Shown: one piece after another, positions 1 to 6,663 of the stretch
How the letters are laid out: every line of letters starts with the position of its first letter
Position numbering within the stretch: position 1 is the stretch's first letter
Virus record (IMG/VR): IMGVR_UViG_3300042503_000377
Span: 1-20,465 of that record
Length of the DNA stretch: 20,465 nt
Reading direction: 5' to 3' (one strand)
Origin: a virus
The notes under the pieces: generated by a model
Database searches by the model: none
What the model was told of the DNA's origin: nothing
The model's input: only the letters and a program-made list of their open reading frames with translations
Position numbers and translations under genes: made by a program

Positions 1-30
1 GGGCGACATGCCTTAAAGGCCATACCATGA
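1..30 (+). other. 3' end of an upstream gene (frame ambiguous)
   Basis: Two frames are open at the window edge. One ends at TAA 14-16. The other ends at TGA 28-30, which would overlap the next start as ATGA, a junction style used repeatedly elsewhere in this window. An AAGG at 17-20 could serve as the ribosome site for the ATG at 27. Which frame is real cannot be decided from so few bases. Confidence 0.3.
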
Positions 31-677
31 GTATCGTAAAAGTTCAAGGCAACGCCAGCGGCAGCGGCGCGTTTACGCTTGCATCCCCGAACAGCAACAA
101 CGACCGCACGGCAACGCTTCCTGACGCAACCGGTACACTTGCATTGGCAAGCACAACCGTGGTGGCTGGCAGCTACACATCCGCTGACATCACTGTAAAC
201 GCGCAAGGCATCGTTACTGCGGCAGCGAACGGCTCTGGAGGCGGTGGCACTTCAGCAAGTGTGCAGATAGGGTCTTTAGGTGTCGGCACTCCCGCATCTG
301 GTACTACGGGTGAGATTCGAGCGACAAACAACGTCACCGCTTACTTCTCGTCAGACATCAAGTTTAAGGAAAACGTCGCTGAGATCACCGATGCAAGCAG
401 CATTGTGCGGGCCATTGGAGGGAAGTACTTTGACTGGACCGACGCGTACATCGCAGAGCACGGCGGCGAAGACGGCTACTTTGTGCAAAAATCAGACTTC
501 GGTGTGATTGCACAGGACGTGCTTCGTGTGTTTCCTCGGGCAGTCCGCACCCGGCAGGACGGTTCTTTGGCAGTGGACTACGATAAACTTGGCGTTTTGG
601 CGTTCCCCGCGCTTGTCGAGACCATGGACCGAATTGACAGGCTTGAGCAGCTAGTTGCAAAATTGATCGAAGGCTAA
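27..677 (+). CDS. Short tail fibre with C-terminal S74 intramolecular chaperone
   Basis: 216 aa. Residues 1-75 are Ser/Thr/Gly/Ala-rich and carry the short motifs typical of phage fibres (for example SYTSADITVNAQG, then a Gly-rich hinge). From about residue 108 a Peptidase_S74 domain begins with SSDIKFKENV, a variant of the usual SDxRLKEN. In this family a Ser-Lys pair cleaves the chaperone off after it has helped the fibre trimerise. The domain also shows FGVIAQDV and ends in a probable coiled coil (residues 200-216). The fibre shaft before it is very short, so this is either a small side fibre or a tip protein assembled on another protein. It is followed after 2 bp by the lysis cassette, which places it at the end of a tail module. 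The start ATG has AAGG six bases upstream. Confidence 0.88.
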   Translation: MSIVKVQGNASGSGAFTLASPNSNNDRTATLPDATGTLALASTTVVAGSYTSADITVNAQGIVTAAANGSGGGGTSASVQIGSLGVGTPASGTTGEIRATNNVTAYFSSDIKFKENVAEITDASSIVRAIGGKYFDWTDAYIAEHGGEDGYFVQKSDFGVIAQDVLRVFPRAVRTRQDGSLAVDYDKLGVLAFPALVETMDRIDRLEQLVAKLIEG

Positions 678-679
678 CC

Positions 680-904
680 ATGGACAACCAACAACTCTTC
701 AATCTCGTAGTATCTGTTGCCGGGTTCTTGGCGATCTATGTCATCAACAACCTGACGCGCACGATCCAGCGTCTGGAAGACAAGGTAAACGAGCTGCCGC
801 ACACCTACGTGGCCAAGGACGACTACCGCTCGGACATCGCAGAGATTAAGTCGATGGTCAAGCAAATTTTTGACAAGCTGGACGGCAAAGCCGATAAGAC
901 ATGA
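680..904 (+). CDS. Small one-TM membrane protein, holin-like candidate
   Basis: 74 aa. Residues about 7-25 form one hydrophobic helix. The rest is a strongly charged, probably helical tail ending in Lys/Asp. This shape (N-terminal TM plus cytoplasmic amphipathic helix) recurs among small proteins of phage lysis cassettes, some labelled holin-like. It is the first gene after the fibre and the first of four membrane genes ahead of the spanins, so a role in lysis is likely. Nothing in the sequence proves it is the holin rather than an accessory protein. The start ATG follows GAAGG, and the stop overlaps the next ATG as ATGA at 901-904. Confidence 0.75.
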   Translation: MDNQQLFNLVVSVAGFLAIYVINNLTRTIQRLEDKVNELPHTYVAKDDYRSDIAEIKSMVKQIFDKLDGKADKT

Positions 905-999
905 GAGACTTCGCCGAGGCTCTGGTCGCGGCGATTTTGATTGTCGGTATTGTCATTTGGACTACCAAAGTGATGGTTGAGGTGCTATGGACCCGCTAA
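901..999 (+). CDS. 32-aa single-TM micro-protein
   Basis: A tiny reading frame beginning with ATG in the ATGA overlap with the upstream stop and ending at TAA 997-999, 13 bases inside the next gene. The product is almost entirely one hydrophobic helix (residues about 7-29: ALVAAILIVGIVIW and following) with a charged N-terminus and an Arg at the C-terminus. The overlap on both sides, the tight lysis-cassette setting and the TM composition argue that it is real. It could be a holin regulator or a minimal pinholin-like peptide; function is unknown. Confidence 0.6.
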   Translation: MRDFAEALVAAILIVGIVIWTTKVMVEVLWTR

Positions 1000-1478
1000 C
1001 AGCCCTTGCAGCCGTGTCGGCTGCTGTTAATCTGGTCAAGAAGGCCGTAAAGACTGTCGATGATGTCCGCAGCCTTGGCCCTGTGCTGGGCAAATACTTC
1101 GACGCCAAGGCCGATGCGGTCAAGGTGCTTGAGGAGTCCAACAAGGGCGGCTTCAAAGGCTCCAACATGGGCAAGGCTGTGGAGCTGGAGTTGGCCATTG
1201 AGAACGCCCGCCAGTTCGAGGAGCAGGTCAAGCAGCTCTTCTTTCCCCACAACATGGACGTCTGGGAGAAGATCGTCAATCGCCGCAAGCAGATGGACGA
1301 GGACGACAAGGCCCAGCGCCGTAGGGCCGCAGACGCTGCCAAGCAAGCCCTAAAGAAACGCAAGGAAGACCTTGAGCTGTGGACTGCCATCACACTGGCC
1401 ACCATAGTCTTTGTGATACTGATGTGGGTCGGCATCGAGATCGTCTACTACTGCCGGGAGGTCAAATGCGGAAGCTGA
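987..1478 (+). CDS. C-tail-anchored hypothetical protein in lysis cassette
   Basis: 163 aa. The first 125 residues are helical and charged, with an amphipathic N-terminal part and a long Arg/Lys/Asp/Glu-rich segment (residues about 95-127) that is probably a coiled coil. Residues about 131-153 form a single hydrophobic helix, followed by a short tail with two cysteines. The layout suggests a mostly cytoplasmic domain held to the inner membrane by its C-terminus. It resembles hypothetical proteins that recur in aquatic phages, without an assigned function. GAGG at 979-982 precedes the ATG, which lies inside the preceding micro-gene. Confidence 0.8.
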   Translation: MDPLTALAAVSAAVNLVKKAVKTVDDVRSLGPVLGKYFDAKADAVKVLEESNKGGFKGSNMGKAVELELAIENARQFEEQVKQLFFPHNMDVWEKIVNRRKQMDEDDKAQRRRAADAAKQALKKRKEDLELWTAITLATIVFVILMWVGIEIVYYCREVKCGS

Positions 1479-1684
1479 TTTTTGTGGCGTTACTTGGCTT
1501 GCTGGCTGGCTGTGAAGAGCGGTACCGGTATTTCTGCCAGAATCCCGACAACTTCCACAAGGAACAGTGCCAGAAGCCCCGCTGCCAGTTCACGCAGACT
1601 TGCCCTGAGTACATGGTGGCCCCAATCTTGGAGAAGCAAATTGACCAAACTAAGCCTGCCGAAGCACCAACACCTGTCCGCTGA
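1466..1684 (+). CDS. Small Cys-rich lipoprotein
   Basis: 72 aa. The N-terminus is a classic lipoprotein signal: MRK, a hydrophobic run, then the lipobox LLAGC with the lipidated Cys at residue 16. The mature part holds four more cysteines (residues 24, 35, 40 and 46) that could form disulfides in the periplasm, and ends in a Pro-rich tail. GGGAG lies seven bases upstream of the ATG, and the start overlaps the end of the previous gene by 13 bases. The gene comes before the true Rz/Rz1 pair, so it may be a second outer-membrane lysis factor or an exclusion-type lipoprotein; the sequence does not decide. Confidence 0.75.
   Translation: MRKLIFVALLGLLAGCEERYRYFCQNPDNFHKEQCQKPRCQFTQTCPEYMVAPILEKQIDQTKPAEAPTPVR
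1630..1634 (+). promoter_or_regulatory. Ribosome binding site GGAGA for a TTG start at 1641
   Basis: GGAGA ends six bases before TTG 1641, the ideal distance. It lies inside the lipoprotein gene and is the main reason for choosing TTG as the start of the next gene rather than a start far upstream. Confidence 0.6.
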
Positions 1685-2156
1685 CCAGATTGAGGTTCGC
1701 ATCTGGGCGTTTGTGGTCGTCATGATCACGCTCATATTGACGTTCATCGTCATTGCGCTGCTGTATTCTGTGACGTTCGTGACCCAGCCGATCAAGTCAA
1801 TGGCCCCCATTGACCAAGCCTATACCAAGATGCTCAACGACATCGTACTGCTGATAGTAGGTGGTATTGGTGGCATTGTCGGTAAGCGGGCCGTTGGTTC
1901 TGTGGCAAACGCTATATCGGGCGGCACACCCCCTGCTGCGCCTGCAGCCACGCCCACCCCTCCGCCAGCTCCGGCCCCGGCTCCTCAGCCTGCTCCTGCG
2001 CCTTCGGTGATGCCCAACTTCAACTGGATGGGCTTCAAGAACCCAGAGCTCGATGAGTCATGGACTCCCGGCCCACCTCCTACGACTCCGCCTGAGCACA
2101 TGGAAGACGACGCTGAGCGCGAAGTCTTGGCCGCTGCTCGCCAAGAGGTGAAGTGA
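1641..2156 (+). CDS. Two-TM membrane protein with Pro/Ala-rich tail, holin candidate
   Basis: 171 aa from TTG 1641. The frame is open further upstream, but there it would only repeat the lipoprotein gene in another frame, while the TTG has a well-placed GGAGA. Residues about 20-43 form a strong TM helix and about 63-80 a second, Gly-rich one (IVGGIGGIVG). The loop between them contains TQPIKSMAPID. Residues 95-122 are a Pro/Ala low-complexity linker, and the acidic C-terminus ends in a short helix. Two TM helices plus the place just before the spanins and endolysin make it the strongest holin candidate by topology, though the long tail is unusual for a holin. It overlaps the lipoprotein gene by 44 bases. 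Confidence 0.75.
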   Translation: MTKLSLPKHQHLSADQIEVRIWAFVVVMITLILTFIVIALLYSVTFVTQPIKSMAPIDQAYTKMLNDIVLLIVGGIGGIVGKRAVGSVANAISGGTPPAAPAATPTPPPAPAPAPQPAPAPSVMPNFNWMGFKNPELDESWTPGPPPTTPPEHMEDDAEREVLAAARQEVK

Positions 2157-2656
2157 TGTTCGGCATACCGCTCCCGTGGGCGCTGTGCGGCGCTGCTGTC
2201 ATTGCAGTCGTCACGTACTTCACCGGCCACCATAAGGGATGGGCTCAGCGTGATGTAGAGATGCAGGTGGAGATCGCCCGCAAGAACGAAGAGTCCCGCG
2301 CCAAAGAGCAGGAGATGGCCAAAGCCGTCACCGCCAAAGACGAAGAACTGAGAAAGGCAAACACCGATGTCGCCAAGAAACAAACTGATCTTAATCGCCT
2401 CATTGCTGCTGGCAGGGTGCGCCTCCCCACCTCCAGTTGCGTACAAGCCAGCCCAAGTGCCGCCACTGCCACCGGAAATAGCCCAGAAGCGGGAGCCAAA
2501 CCTGACGGACAGGCTGATCAAGCTGCTGACGCCGAGCGAGAAACCCTCCAGCTCATCGCCCAAATCGCCGCAGACGGAGACAAGGCCATCAACCAGCTCA
2601 ACGCCTGCATCGACGCCTACAACGAAGTAAGGAACACTCTCAATGGTCAACGCTGA
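2156..2656 (+). CDS. Rz: Rz-like inner-membrane spanin
   Basis: 166 aa from ATG 2156, which overlaps the upstream TGA as ATGA; a GTG codon directly before it is an alternative start. Residues about 5-23 are an N-terminal TM anchor, followed by a long charged helix (residues about 30-85, rich in Lys/Glu/Ala), as in i-spanins. The C-terminal part is again helical and contains a Cys (NACIDAYNEVR). Spanins join inner and outer membranes through the periplasm and fuse them in the last step of lysis. Recognition rests on this architecture together with the nested lipoprotein gene inside it and the endolysin directly after. Its end overlaps the endolysin start by 14 bases. Confidence 0.82.
   Translation: MFGIPLPWALCGAAVIAVVTYFTGHHKGWAQRDVEMQVEIARKNEESRAKEQEMAKAVTAKDEELRKANTDVAKKQTDLNRLIAAGRVRLPTSSCVQASPSAATATGNSPEAGAKPDGQADQAADAERETLQLIAQIAADGDKAINQLNACIDAYNEVRNTLNGQR
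2367..2630 (+). CDS. Rz1: Rz1-like outer-membrane spanin lipoprotein, nested in Rz
   Basis: 87 aa, read entirely inside the Rz gene in the +1 frame, the classic embedded Rz/Rz1 arrangement. It has a basic N-terminus, a hydrophobic stretch and the lipobox LLAGC with Cys at residue 18. The mature part is Pro-rich near its start (PPPVAYKPAQVPPLPP), as in known o-spanins, then Ser/Thr/Pro-rich. AAAGG lies nine bases before the ATG. The product would be anchored in the outer membrane and bind the C-terminus of Rz across the periplasm. At 87 aa it is somewhat longer than lambda Rz1 because of the low-complexity tail. Confidence 0.85.
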   Translation: MSPRNKLILIASLLLAGCASPPPVAYKPAQVPPLPPEIAQKREPNLTDRLIKLLTPSEKPSSSSPKSPQTETRPSTSSTPASTPTTK

Positions 2657-3260
2657 ACAACTCAAGCAACTGCACATCGACTCCAAGTGGGTTGACCCGC
2701 TGAACGAAACCTTCGAGCGCTTCAGCATCTTGACACCTCGCCAGCAGGCTGCTTTCCTCGGCCAGTGTGGGCACGAGTGCGGCAACTTCCGGGTGCTGGA
2801 GGAGAACCTGAACTACCGCGCCGAGACGCTGATGAAAATATGGCCACGCCGCTTCCCCACGCTGGAGATCGCCAACCAGTACGCCAAGAACCCCAAGAAG
2901 ATCGCCAACAAGGTCTACGCTGACCGCATGGGCAACCGGGACGAGGCGTCTGGTGACGGGTACCGCTTCCGTGGCCGTGGGTGCATCCAGCTCACCGGCT
3001 CGGCCAACTACTTCCACGCAGGCAAGGCGCTGGGCGTCGACTTCATAATGGAGCCCGATCTGGTGGCTACGCCCCAGTACGCCGCTCTGACTGCCGGGTT
3101 CTTCTGGAACACACAGAAGCTGAACGCCATTGCCGAGTCTGGCAACAATCTGGCCCTGACCAAGAAGATCAACGGCGGAACCATCGGCCTGAACGACCGC
3201 ATCCTGCACACCAACCAAGCACTTGCGCTCCTGAGCGCTGGCGGGCCAGCCTACGCGTAA
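2643..3260 (+). CDS. GH19 chitinase-like endolysin
   Basis: 205 aa without signal peptide, so it needs a holin for export. The single domain matches glycoside hydrolase family 19 as used by phages to cut the glycan strands of peptidoglycan. HECGNF (residues 44-49) holds the predicted catalytic acid Glu45, with the second acidic position at Glu53 or Glu54. NYRAETL (57-63), the block GDGYRFRGRGCIQLTG (105-119) and KKINGG near residue 175 are further family landmarks. The length fits a full catalytic domain with no extra wall-binding module. The start lies in the last bases of Rz, with AAGGA nine bases upstream. It is the last gene before the promoter-bearing gap at 3261. Confidence 0.92.
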   Translation: MVNAEQLKQLHIDSKWVDPLNETFERFSILTPRQQAAFLGQCGHECGNFRVLEENLNYRAETLMKIWPRRFPTLEIANQYAKNPKKIANKVYADRMGNRDEASGDGYRFRGRGCIQLTGSANYFHAGKALGVDFIMEPDLVATPQYAALTAGFFWNTQKLNAIAESGNNLALTKKINGGTIGLNDRILHTNQALALLSAGGPAYA

Positions 3261-3264
3261 GCTA

Positions 3265-3293
3265 TTGGCGCTTCGTTCCATTCACACTACAAT
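3265..3293 (+). promoter_or_regulatory. Sigma70-like promoter candidate
   Basis: TTGGCG (3265-3270) and TACAAT (3288-3293) are separated by exactly 17 bases. It lies in one of the few real gaps of the region (60 bp), directly ahead of the receptor-binding island, with AAGGAG at 3309-3314 serving the next ATG. This suggests separate transcription of 3321 onward on top of read-through. Confidence 0.5.
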
Positions 3294-3297
3294 AGTG
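3285..3297 (+). repeat. Perfect 5-bp inverted repeat overlapping the -10 box
   Basis: CACTA-CAA-TAGTG is a perfect small palindrome that covers the proposed -10 hexamer. It could be an operator half-site pair or a short hairpin at the transcript start. There is no T-tract after it, so it is not a terminator. Confidence 0.4.
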
Positions 3298-3320
3298 CCA
3301 AACATCCGAAGGAGTAGGCA

Positions 3321-3848
3321 ATGCCTCAACAGTTTTCCAACAATGCTAGGTCTACACTGACGAGTTCAGTAACAAACTCCGCGACGTCGCTTACTGTTGA
3401 TGCATCAGCTGCTGACTTGTTTCCCACAGCCAACGTAGGCACTGGTGGTTTACCTTCATCGGGCAACTGGTTCAAGGCTACAATTCAGGACGTGAGCGGC
3501 AACGTGGAGATCATCTACGTGCGTACGCGTAACACTGGCTCCGCCGTGTTCAGCAACATTCTGCGTGGGCAGGAAGGCACTACTGCTCGATCCTTTACAG
3601 CGGGCTCTGTGGTAGGTGTTCGCCTGACAGCGCTCGACGTCCAGACCGCCATCAACATTCTGAGCGGCAGCAACACCTTCACTGGCTCAAATACTTTTTC
3701 GGTCGGTATTTCGACCGGTGCTTGGTCGTTCGCCGAGTCAGGCGGTTACCTATACTTTAAGCACAACGGTGTAAGCAAGATGCGTCTGGATTCAGATGGT
3801 AACGCCGTTGTAGTTGGCAACGTCACTGCGTTTGGCACGATTCTGTGA
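3321..3848 (+). CDS. Tail fibre / receptor-binding adaptor lacking its S74 domain
   Basis: 175 aa. Residues 1-110 form a beta-rich domain seen at the base of many phage fibres (NNARSTLTSSV, IIYVRTRNTG, NILRGQEGTTA). Residues 113-130 repeat the short unit SGSNTFTGSNTF. The last 35 residues, ending in MRLDSDGNAVVVGNVTAFGTIL, are the kind of segment that normally stands right before an S74 chaperone (SDxRLKEN), but here the gene stops. It starts at a strong AAGGAG site behind the promoter candidate and is followed nine bases later by a large probable receptor-binding gene. The product probably anchors that protein, or forms a short fibre, on the tail. Confidence 0.8.
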   Translation: MPQQFSNNARSTLTSSVTNSATSLTVDASAADLFPTANVGTGGLPSSGNWFKATIQDVSGNVEIIYVRTRNTGSAVFSNILRGQEGTTARSFTAGSVVGVRLTALDVQTAINILSGSNTFTGSNTFSVGISTGAWSFAESGGYLYFKHNGVSKMRLDSDGNAVVVGNVTAFGTIL

Positions 3849-3857
3849 GGACCTAGC

Positions 3858-5381
3858 ATGACCTTACCTTCAACAAATATCACACTTGACGCAGTAAACG
3901 TAGAACTCGGTAGTTCCGCTACAGCGCTAATTTCGTTGGATAGTCCCAAAGTGCGGTCGTTGGGCAGCAACTCGGGGGCAGCAGGTACAGTGTTTAGTAT
4001 GTCCAGCCTTGCTGCAAAAAGCGGTACTTGGGTCGCCTGCTTAGCAGGGGCTGGAACCTTCCCAGTTGATCCTAAAATCTACTACCTCAAAACACTAACT
4101 TACCCCAACAACGCCAGATACTCAATTTTCGGCAACTCGGCTAATTCTGCGGGTACCGCTAGTGGTCTTTCTCGGGTAGATTTTTACCTTAACGGAGCGC
4201 AGCGGGCTAAATACCTATACAAGCCCAGCCCTGCTACAGCCAACCAGACTTACGTTAACAGCGTGGCTGTAAACCCTGCTGCCACAACACTGCACTACAT
4301 ATTCGACTATACCGACGCTACGTTTGGTCAACGTGGAGGTATTCTAAAAACCACAATTGGTGGCGATGTCATATCGGCTAAATATCTTCCTGCCAGTACG
4401 ACTTACGCTAATTCTTCAGTGGTAGACGCGGCTGGAAATTGTTATTTTCTGAACCGATTTTTGCAGCCTAGCACCGGAGAGTACGACTATGGAATTGTTT
4501 CGGTGGATACAAATTTAGCTTGGCGCTGGGGTAGGTGTTTCCAGCGTGGAGCCCCTAACTTTTACAATACCTTGTGTTCTATAGCTGGTACTAACTCCGC
4601 AGGTAACCTATGCGTAGTTGTCAGAGAGTACGTGACTGAAGCTCGGGCTGAGTTCCGATACATGCAGATAGCTCCCAGTACTGGTGACATAGTAGCAATA
4701 AGTGGTTCGTACTACGTCGCAAGTTACTACCAGACCTTTACTGTTTCTTCAAATGCCTCTGGGCAGCTATTACTGAATATGAATTCTGACTCAAGCCCGA
4801 GCGGCTTGTTTATGTTCAACGGGAATTGCACGCCATCTGCGTTTCGTACGTTTACGTTTAACGGGACCAATAGAATTAACGTCGGCGCATTTAAAATTCT
4901 GAACGATGGCACCGTGTATTTAGCAGCAACGGCAGGCACCAGTCCAGACTACACGTTGGTTATCATTAAGATGACTTTTGCAGGGACAATTTTGTGGGTC
5001 CGTGGGATGTCGTTTGAGTACCTTGGCCCCGGTGGTGGCACAGCGCCGCTTGGACTGCTGGGAGGTTTAGAAGTAACCGGCGACAACGAAAGTCTTATCA
5101 CTGTACCTGTTCAGTACGGGGCAGTAGATGAGTACGGGACCTTATACGGTGAATCAGGCGTAGTTACTGTAAGAGCAGATGGCTCTGGAGTTGGTACATA
5201 CTCTGGAGGTGACAGACGTTTCAATTACTATGTCGAAACGAGAGTGGCTATGGGGTCAGCAAGCTACGTTACGTCAGGAGTCACTCGAACATGGACATAC
5301 TTCAGCACAGAAAACACTCAGCCGCTTACCGTGGACACGCTCACCCCCGCAACAACCCCTAGTTTTGTGATAAACATATGA
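3858..5381 (+). CDS. Putative receptor-binding protein with beta-propeller-like repeats
   Basis: 507 aa. The first 35 residues (TLPSTNITLDAVNVELG, then LISLDSPKVRSL) are a tail-attachment peptide shared by many phage tail proteins. After it come at least six units with a turn of the type Asp/Asn-x-x-Gly-Asn/Gln/Thr followed by a hydrophobic strand, with turns near residues 143, 193, 249, 302, 351 and 409. The spacing of 49-58 residues fits beta-propeller blades. Aromatic residues are frequent and there is no catalytic motif, so binding rather than depolymerase action is more likely. Lower GC and different codon use set it apart from the structural genes downstream, as expected for a fast-exchanging host-range gene. 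GAGG precedes the ATG. The end overlaps the next gene as ATGA. Confidence 0.72.
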   Translation: MTLPSTNITLDAVNVELGSSATALISLDSPKVRSLGSNSGAAGTVFSMSSLAAKSGTWVACLAGAGTFPVDPKIYYLKTLTYPNNARYSIFGNSANSAGTASGLSRVDFYLNGAQRAKYLYKPSPATANQTYVNSVAVNPAATTLHYIFDYTDATFGQRGGILKTTIGGDVISAKYLPASTTYANSSVVDAAGNCYFLNRFLQPSTGEYDYGIVSVDTNLAWRWGRCFQRGAPNFYNTLCSIAGTNSAGNLCVVVREYVTEARAEFRYMQIAPSTGDIVAISGSYYVASYYQTFTVSSNASGQLLLNMNSDSSPSGLFMFNGNCTPSAFRTFTFNGTNRINVGAFKILNDGTVYLAATAGTSPDYTLVIIKMTFAGTILWVRGMSFEYLGPGGGTAPLGLLGGLEVTGDNESLITVPVQYGAVDEYGTLYGESGVVTVRADGSGVGTYSGGDRRFNYYVETRVAMGSASYVTSGVTRTWTYFSTENTQPLTVDTLTPATTPSFVINI

Positions 5382-5779
5382 CTTCCTACGCATACATTAA
5401 GCTCTCAACGGAAGAATATCCTCGGTTTCAGGGGGATATTCGCCTAGAGCACCCCGAAATAGGGGACGTATTTATTTGCCCAGACACTTACGCTGAGGTG
5501 TACGATCCAGCTACTGCAGTTGTTCCCGGGGAAAATGAAATAGCTGTTGAGGGAGCGCCGCTCAAGACTGGTGGTAGGTGGGTTCGGCAGTTTACTCTGC
5601 AACCGGCACCCCCCAAAGGCCCTTCGGTTAACCCCCCGTCTCCACAAAAAGACTCTCCAGTTAGTCTTCCACGACTACCGTCCGGGAAAGAGTCGATATT
5701 TCCTACCGCCGCTACAGGGCGTATCGAAATCAATTGTTTTGGCCCAACCGTGAAGGAACTCTGCTATGGCACAACCTGA
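5378..5779 (+). CDS. Hypothetical protein following the receptor-binding gene
   Basis: 133 aa. Residues 1-75 look like a folded domain (YAYIKLSTEEYPRFQGDIR, then IGDVFICPDTYAEV, ending RWVRQF). The rest is a Pro/Ser-rich low-complexity tail. Proteins with this type of N-terminal half are found directly after fibre genes in other phages, which suggests fibre assembly or tip capping, but no function is established from the sequence. The start codon sits in the upstream stop (ATGA) with no good ribosome site, so translation is probably coupled. Its end overlaps the first cupin gene by 14 bases. Confidence 0.65.
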   Translation: MTSYAYIKLSTEEYPRFQGDIRLEHPEIGDVFICPDTYAEVYDPATAVVPGENEIAVEGAPLKTGGRWVRQFTLQPAPPKGPSVNPPSPQKDSPVSLPRLPSGKESIFPTAATGRIEINCFGPTVKELCYGTT

Positions 5780-6125
5780 AGTTAACATTGGAACCGTTGC
5801 CAATGTGTTTGTTCGCCAAATGCACTTTGTTGCAGTAGGGGACCAAGAGGTGGGACACGCTCACCCGTTCAACCACTTGACGTTGCTGGCTAAAGGCAGC
5901 TTGGCTGTCAGAATAGGCGACAAAGAAACCGTTTTCACCGCCCCCAACATGATCTACATCGAGGCCGATGTGCAGCATGAACTAACGGCTGTTTCAGAAA
6001 ACACAGTGGCGTACTGTGTGCATGCTTTGCGTGAACAGACTGGCGATATTATTGACCCTACAAGCGTACCCAAAGGCTCTAAGCTCTTTGACTTGCTGTC
6101 CGCGTTGACTATCCGCGATGCGTAA
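5766..6125 (+). CDS. Single-domain cupin with complete His metal site
   Basis: 119 aa, the size of one cupin barrel. Motif 1 reads GHAHPFNHLTLLAKG (residues 30-44). This matches the cupin spacing HxH(x)3-E-(x)6-G, with His37 in place of the usual Glu. His71 in ADVQHEL stands where motif 2 has its His. His31, His33, His37 and His71 could bind one metal ion. Cupins range from dioxygenases and isomerases to pure binding proteins, so the reaction cannot be named. It lies between a probable receptor-binding module and two further cupin-like genes and overlaps both neighbours (14 and 8 bases), so it belongs to that unit. AAGGA lies seven bases upstream of the ATG. Confidence 0.75.
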   Translation: MAQPEVNIGTVANVFVRQMHFVAVGDQEVGHAHPFNHLTLLAKGSLAVRIGDKETVFTAPNMIYIEADVQHELTAVSENTVAYCVHALREQTGDIIDPTSVPKGSKLFDLLSALTIRDA

Positions 6126-6654
6126 GATTGCTGAAGAGGATGTCCCTGACTTCTGTGACTTGGTCCACTTTACTGAGTGGTACCTCGCTGCAGGTATGCC
6201 TGTGCTTTTGCCGCAGAAACCCGAAGTATTTTTGTCTGATGATGCTACCGCAACGTGCCTTTTCAGAAAAGGGCAGTATCAGTTCGAGATGTACTTTATT
6301 CACCCAAATCCAGTGATACCACTCCACGAACACCCCGGCGTGGAGAACATCGAGATTCCTAGTTCCGGGTGGGATAGACTTGACAGCTATAACCTTCGTT
6401 CCCGGGTGCAACAGCGTGGACAGCCCCACGGAAAAGGCATCCACGAGCGAGCTAAAAATGCAGGTTTTGCACTTTTTTCGGCACAGAAGTGGGACGAAGG
6501 TATAGAGATGTCCACCATTGGAGCGCGGTGGAAAGGCTTTACGGCAGGCCCCAAGCACGACGCGTTGATTCAGCGGTTTAACCCCGATTGCTTTGCATAC
6601 ACAGGGTACGCAGACGTGACGCTTAAAAAACCTCTGGCCACTGCGGTCGTGTAA
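6118..6654 (+). CDS. Cupin-like protein, paralogue of the next gene
   Basis: 178 aa. A central LHEHPGVENIEI (residues 69-80) has the HxH(x)3E core of cupin motif 1 (His70, His72, Glu76). His104 and His109 further on may complete the site. The frame FRKGQYQFEMYFI before it and GFALFSAQKW ... RWKG after it match the next gene in the same order (FRQGQFQAEVYLI, GSAFLSLEKW, NWKG), so the two are tandem paralogues. The piece between the two motifs differs and is shorter here, with a basic Arg/Gln-rich sequence (LRSRVQQRG) in place of the partner's Gly/Pro-rich loop. The ATG overlaps the end of the preceding cupin gene. Enzymatic or structural role unknown. Confidence 0.68.
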   Translation: MRKIAEEDVPDFCDLVHFTEWYLAAGMPVLLPQKPEVFLSDDATATCLFRKGQYQFEMYFIHPNPVIPLHEHPGVENIEIPSSGWDRLDSYNLRSRVQQRGQPHGKGIHERAKNAGFALFSAQKWDEGIEMSTIGARWKGFTAGPKHDALIQRFNPDCFAYTGYADVTLKKPLATAVV

Positions 6655-6663
6655 AGGTACGAG

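Noticed and set aside
1482-1640. Upstream extension of the two-TM protein gene
   Set aside because: The upstream part overlaps the lipoprotein gene in another frame and has no motif of its own, while TTG 1641 has a well-placed GGAGA.
1985-2785. Minus-strand frame of 266 codons across Rz
   Set aside because: The stretch already carries two plus-strand frames (Rz and nested Rz1) with lipobox and TM features; the minus frame shows none.
2640-3281. Minus-strand frame of 213 codons
   Set aside because: It is the antisense of the GH19 endolysin, whose catalytic motifs are clear on the plus strand.
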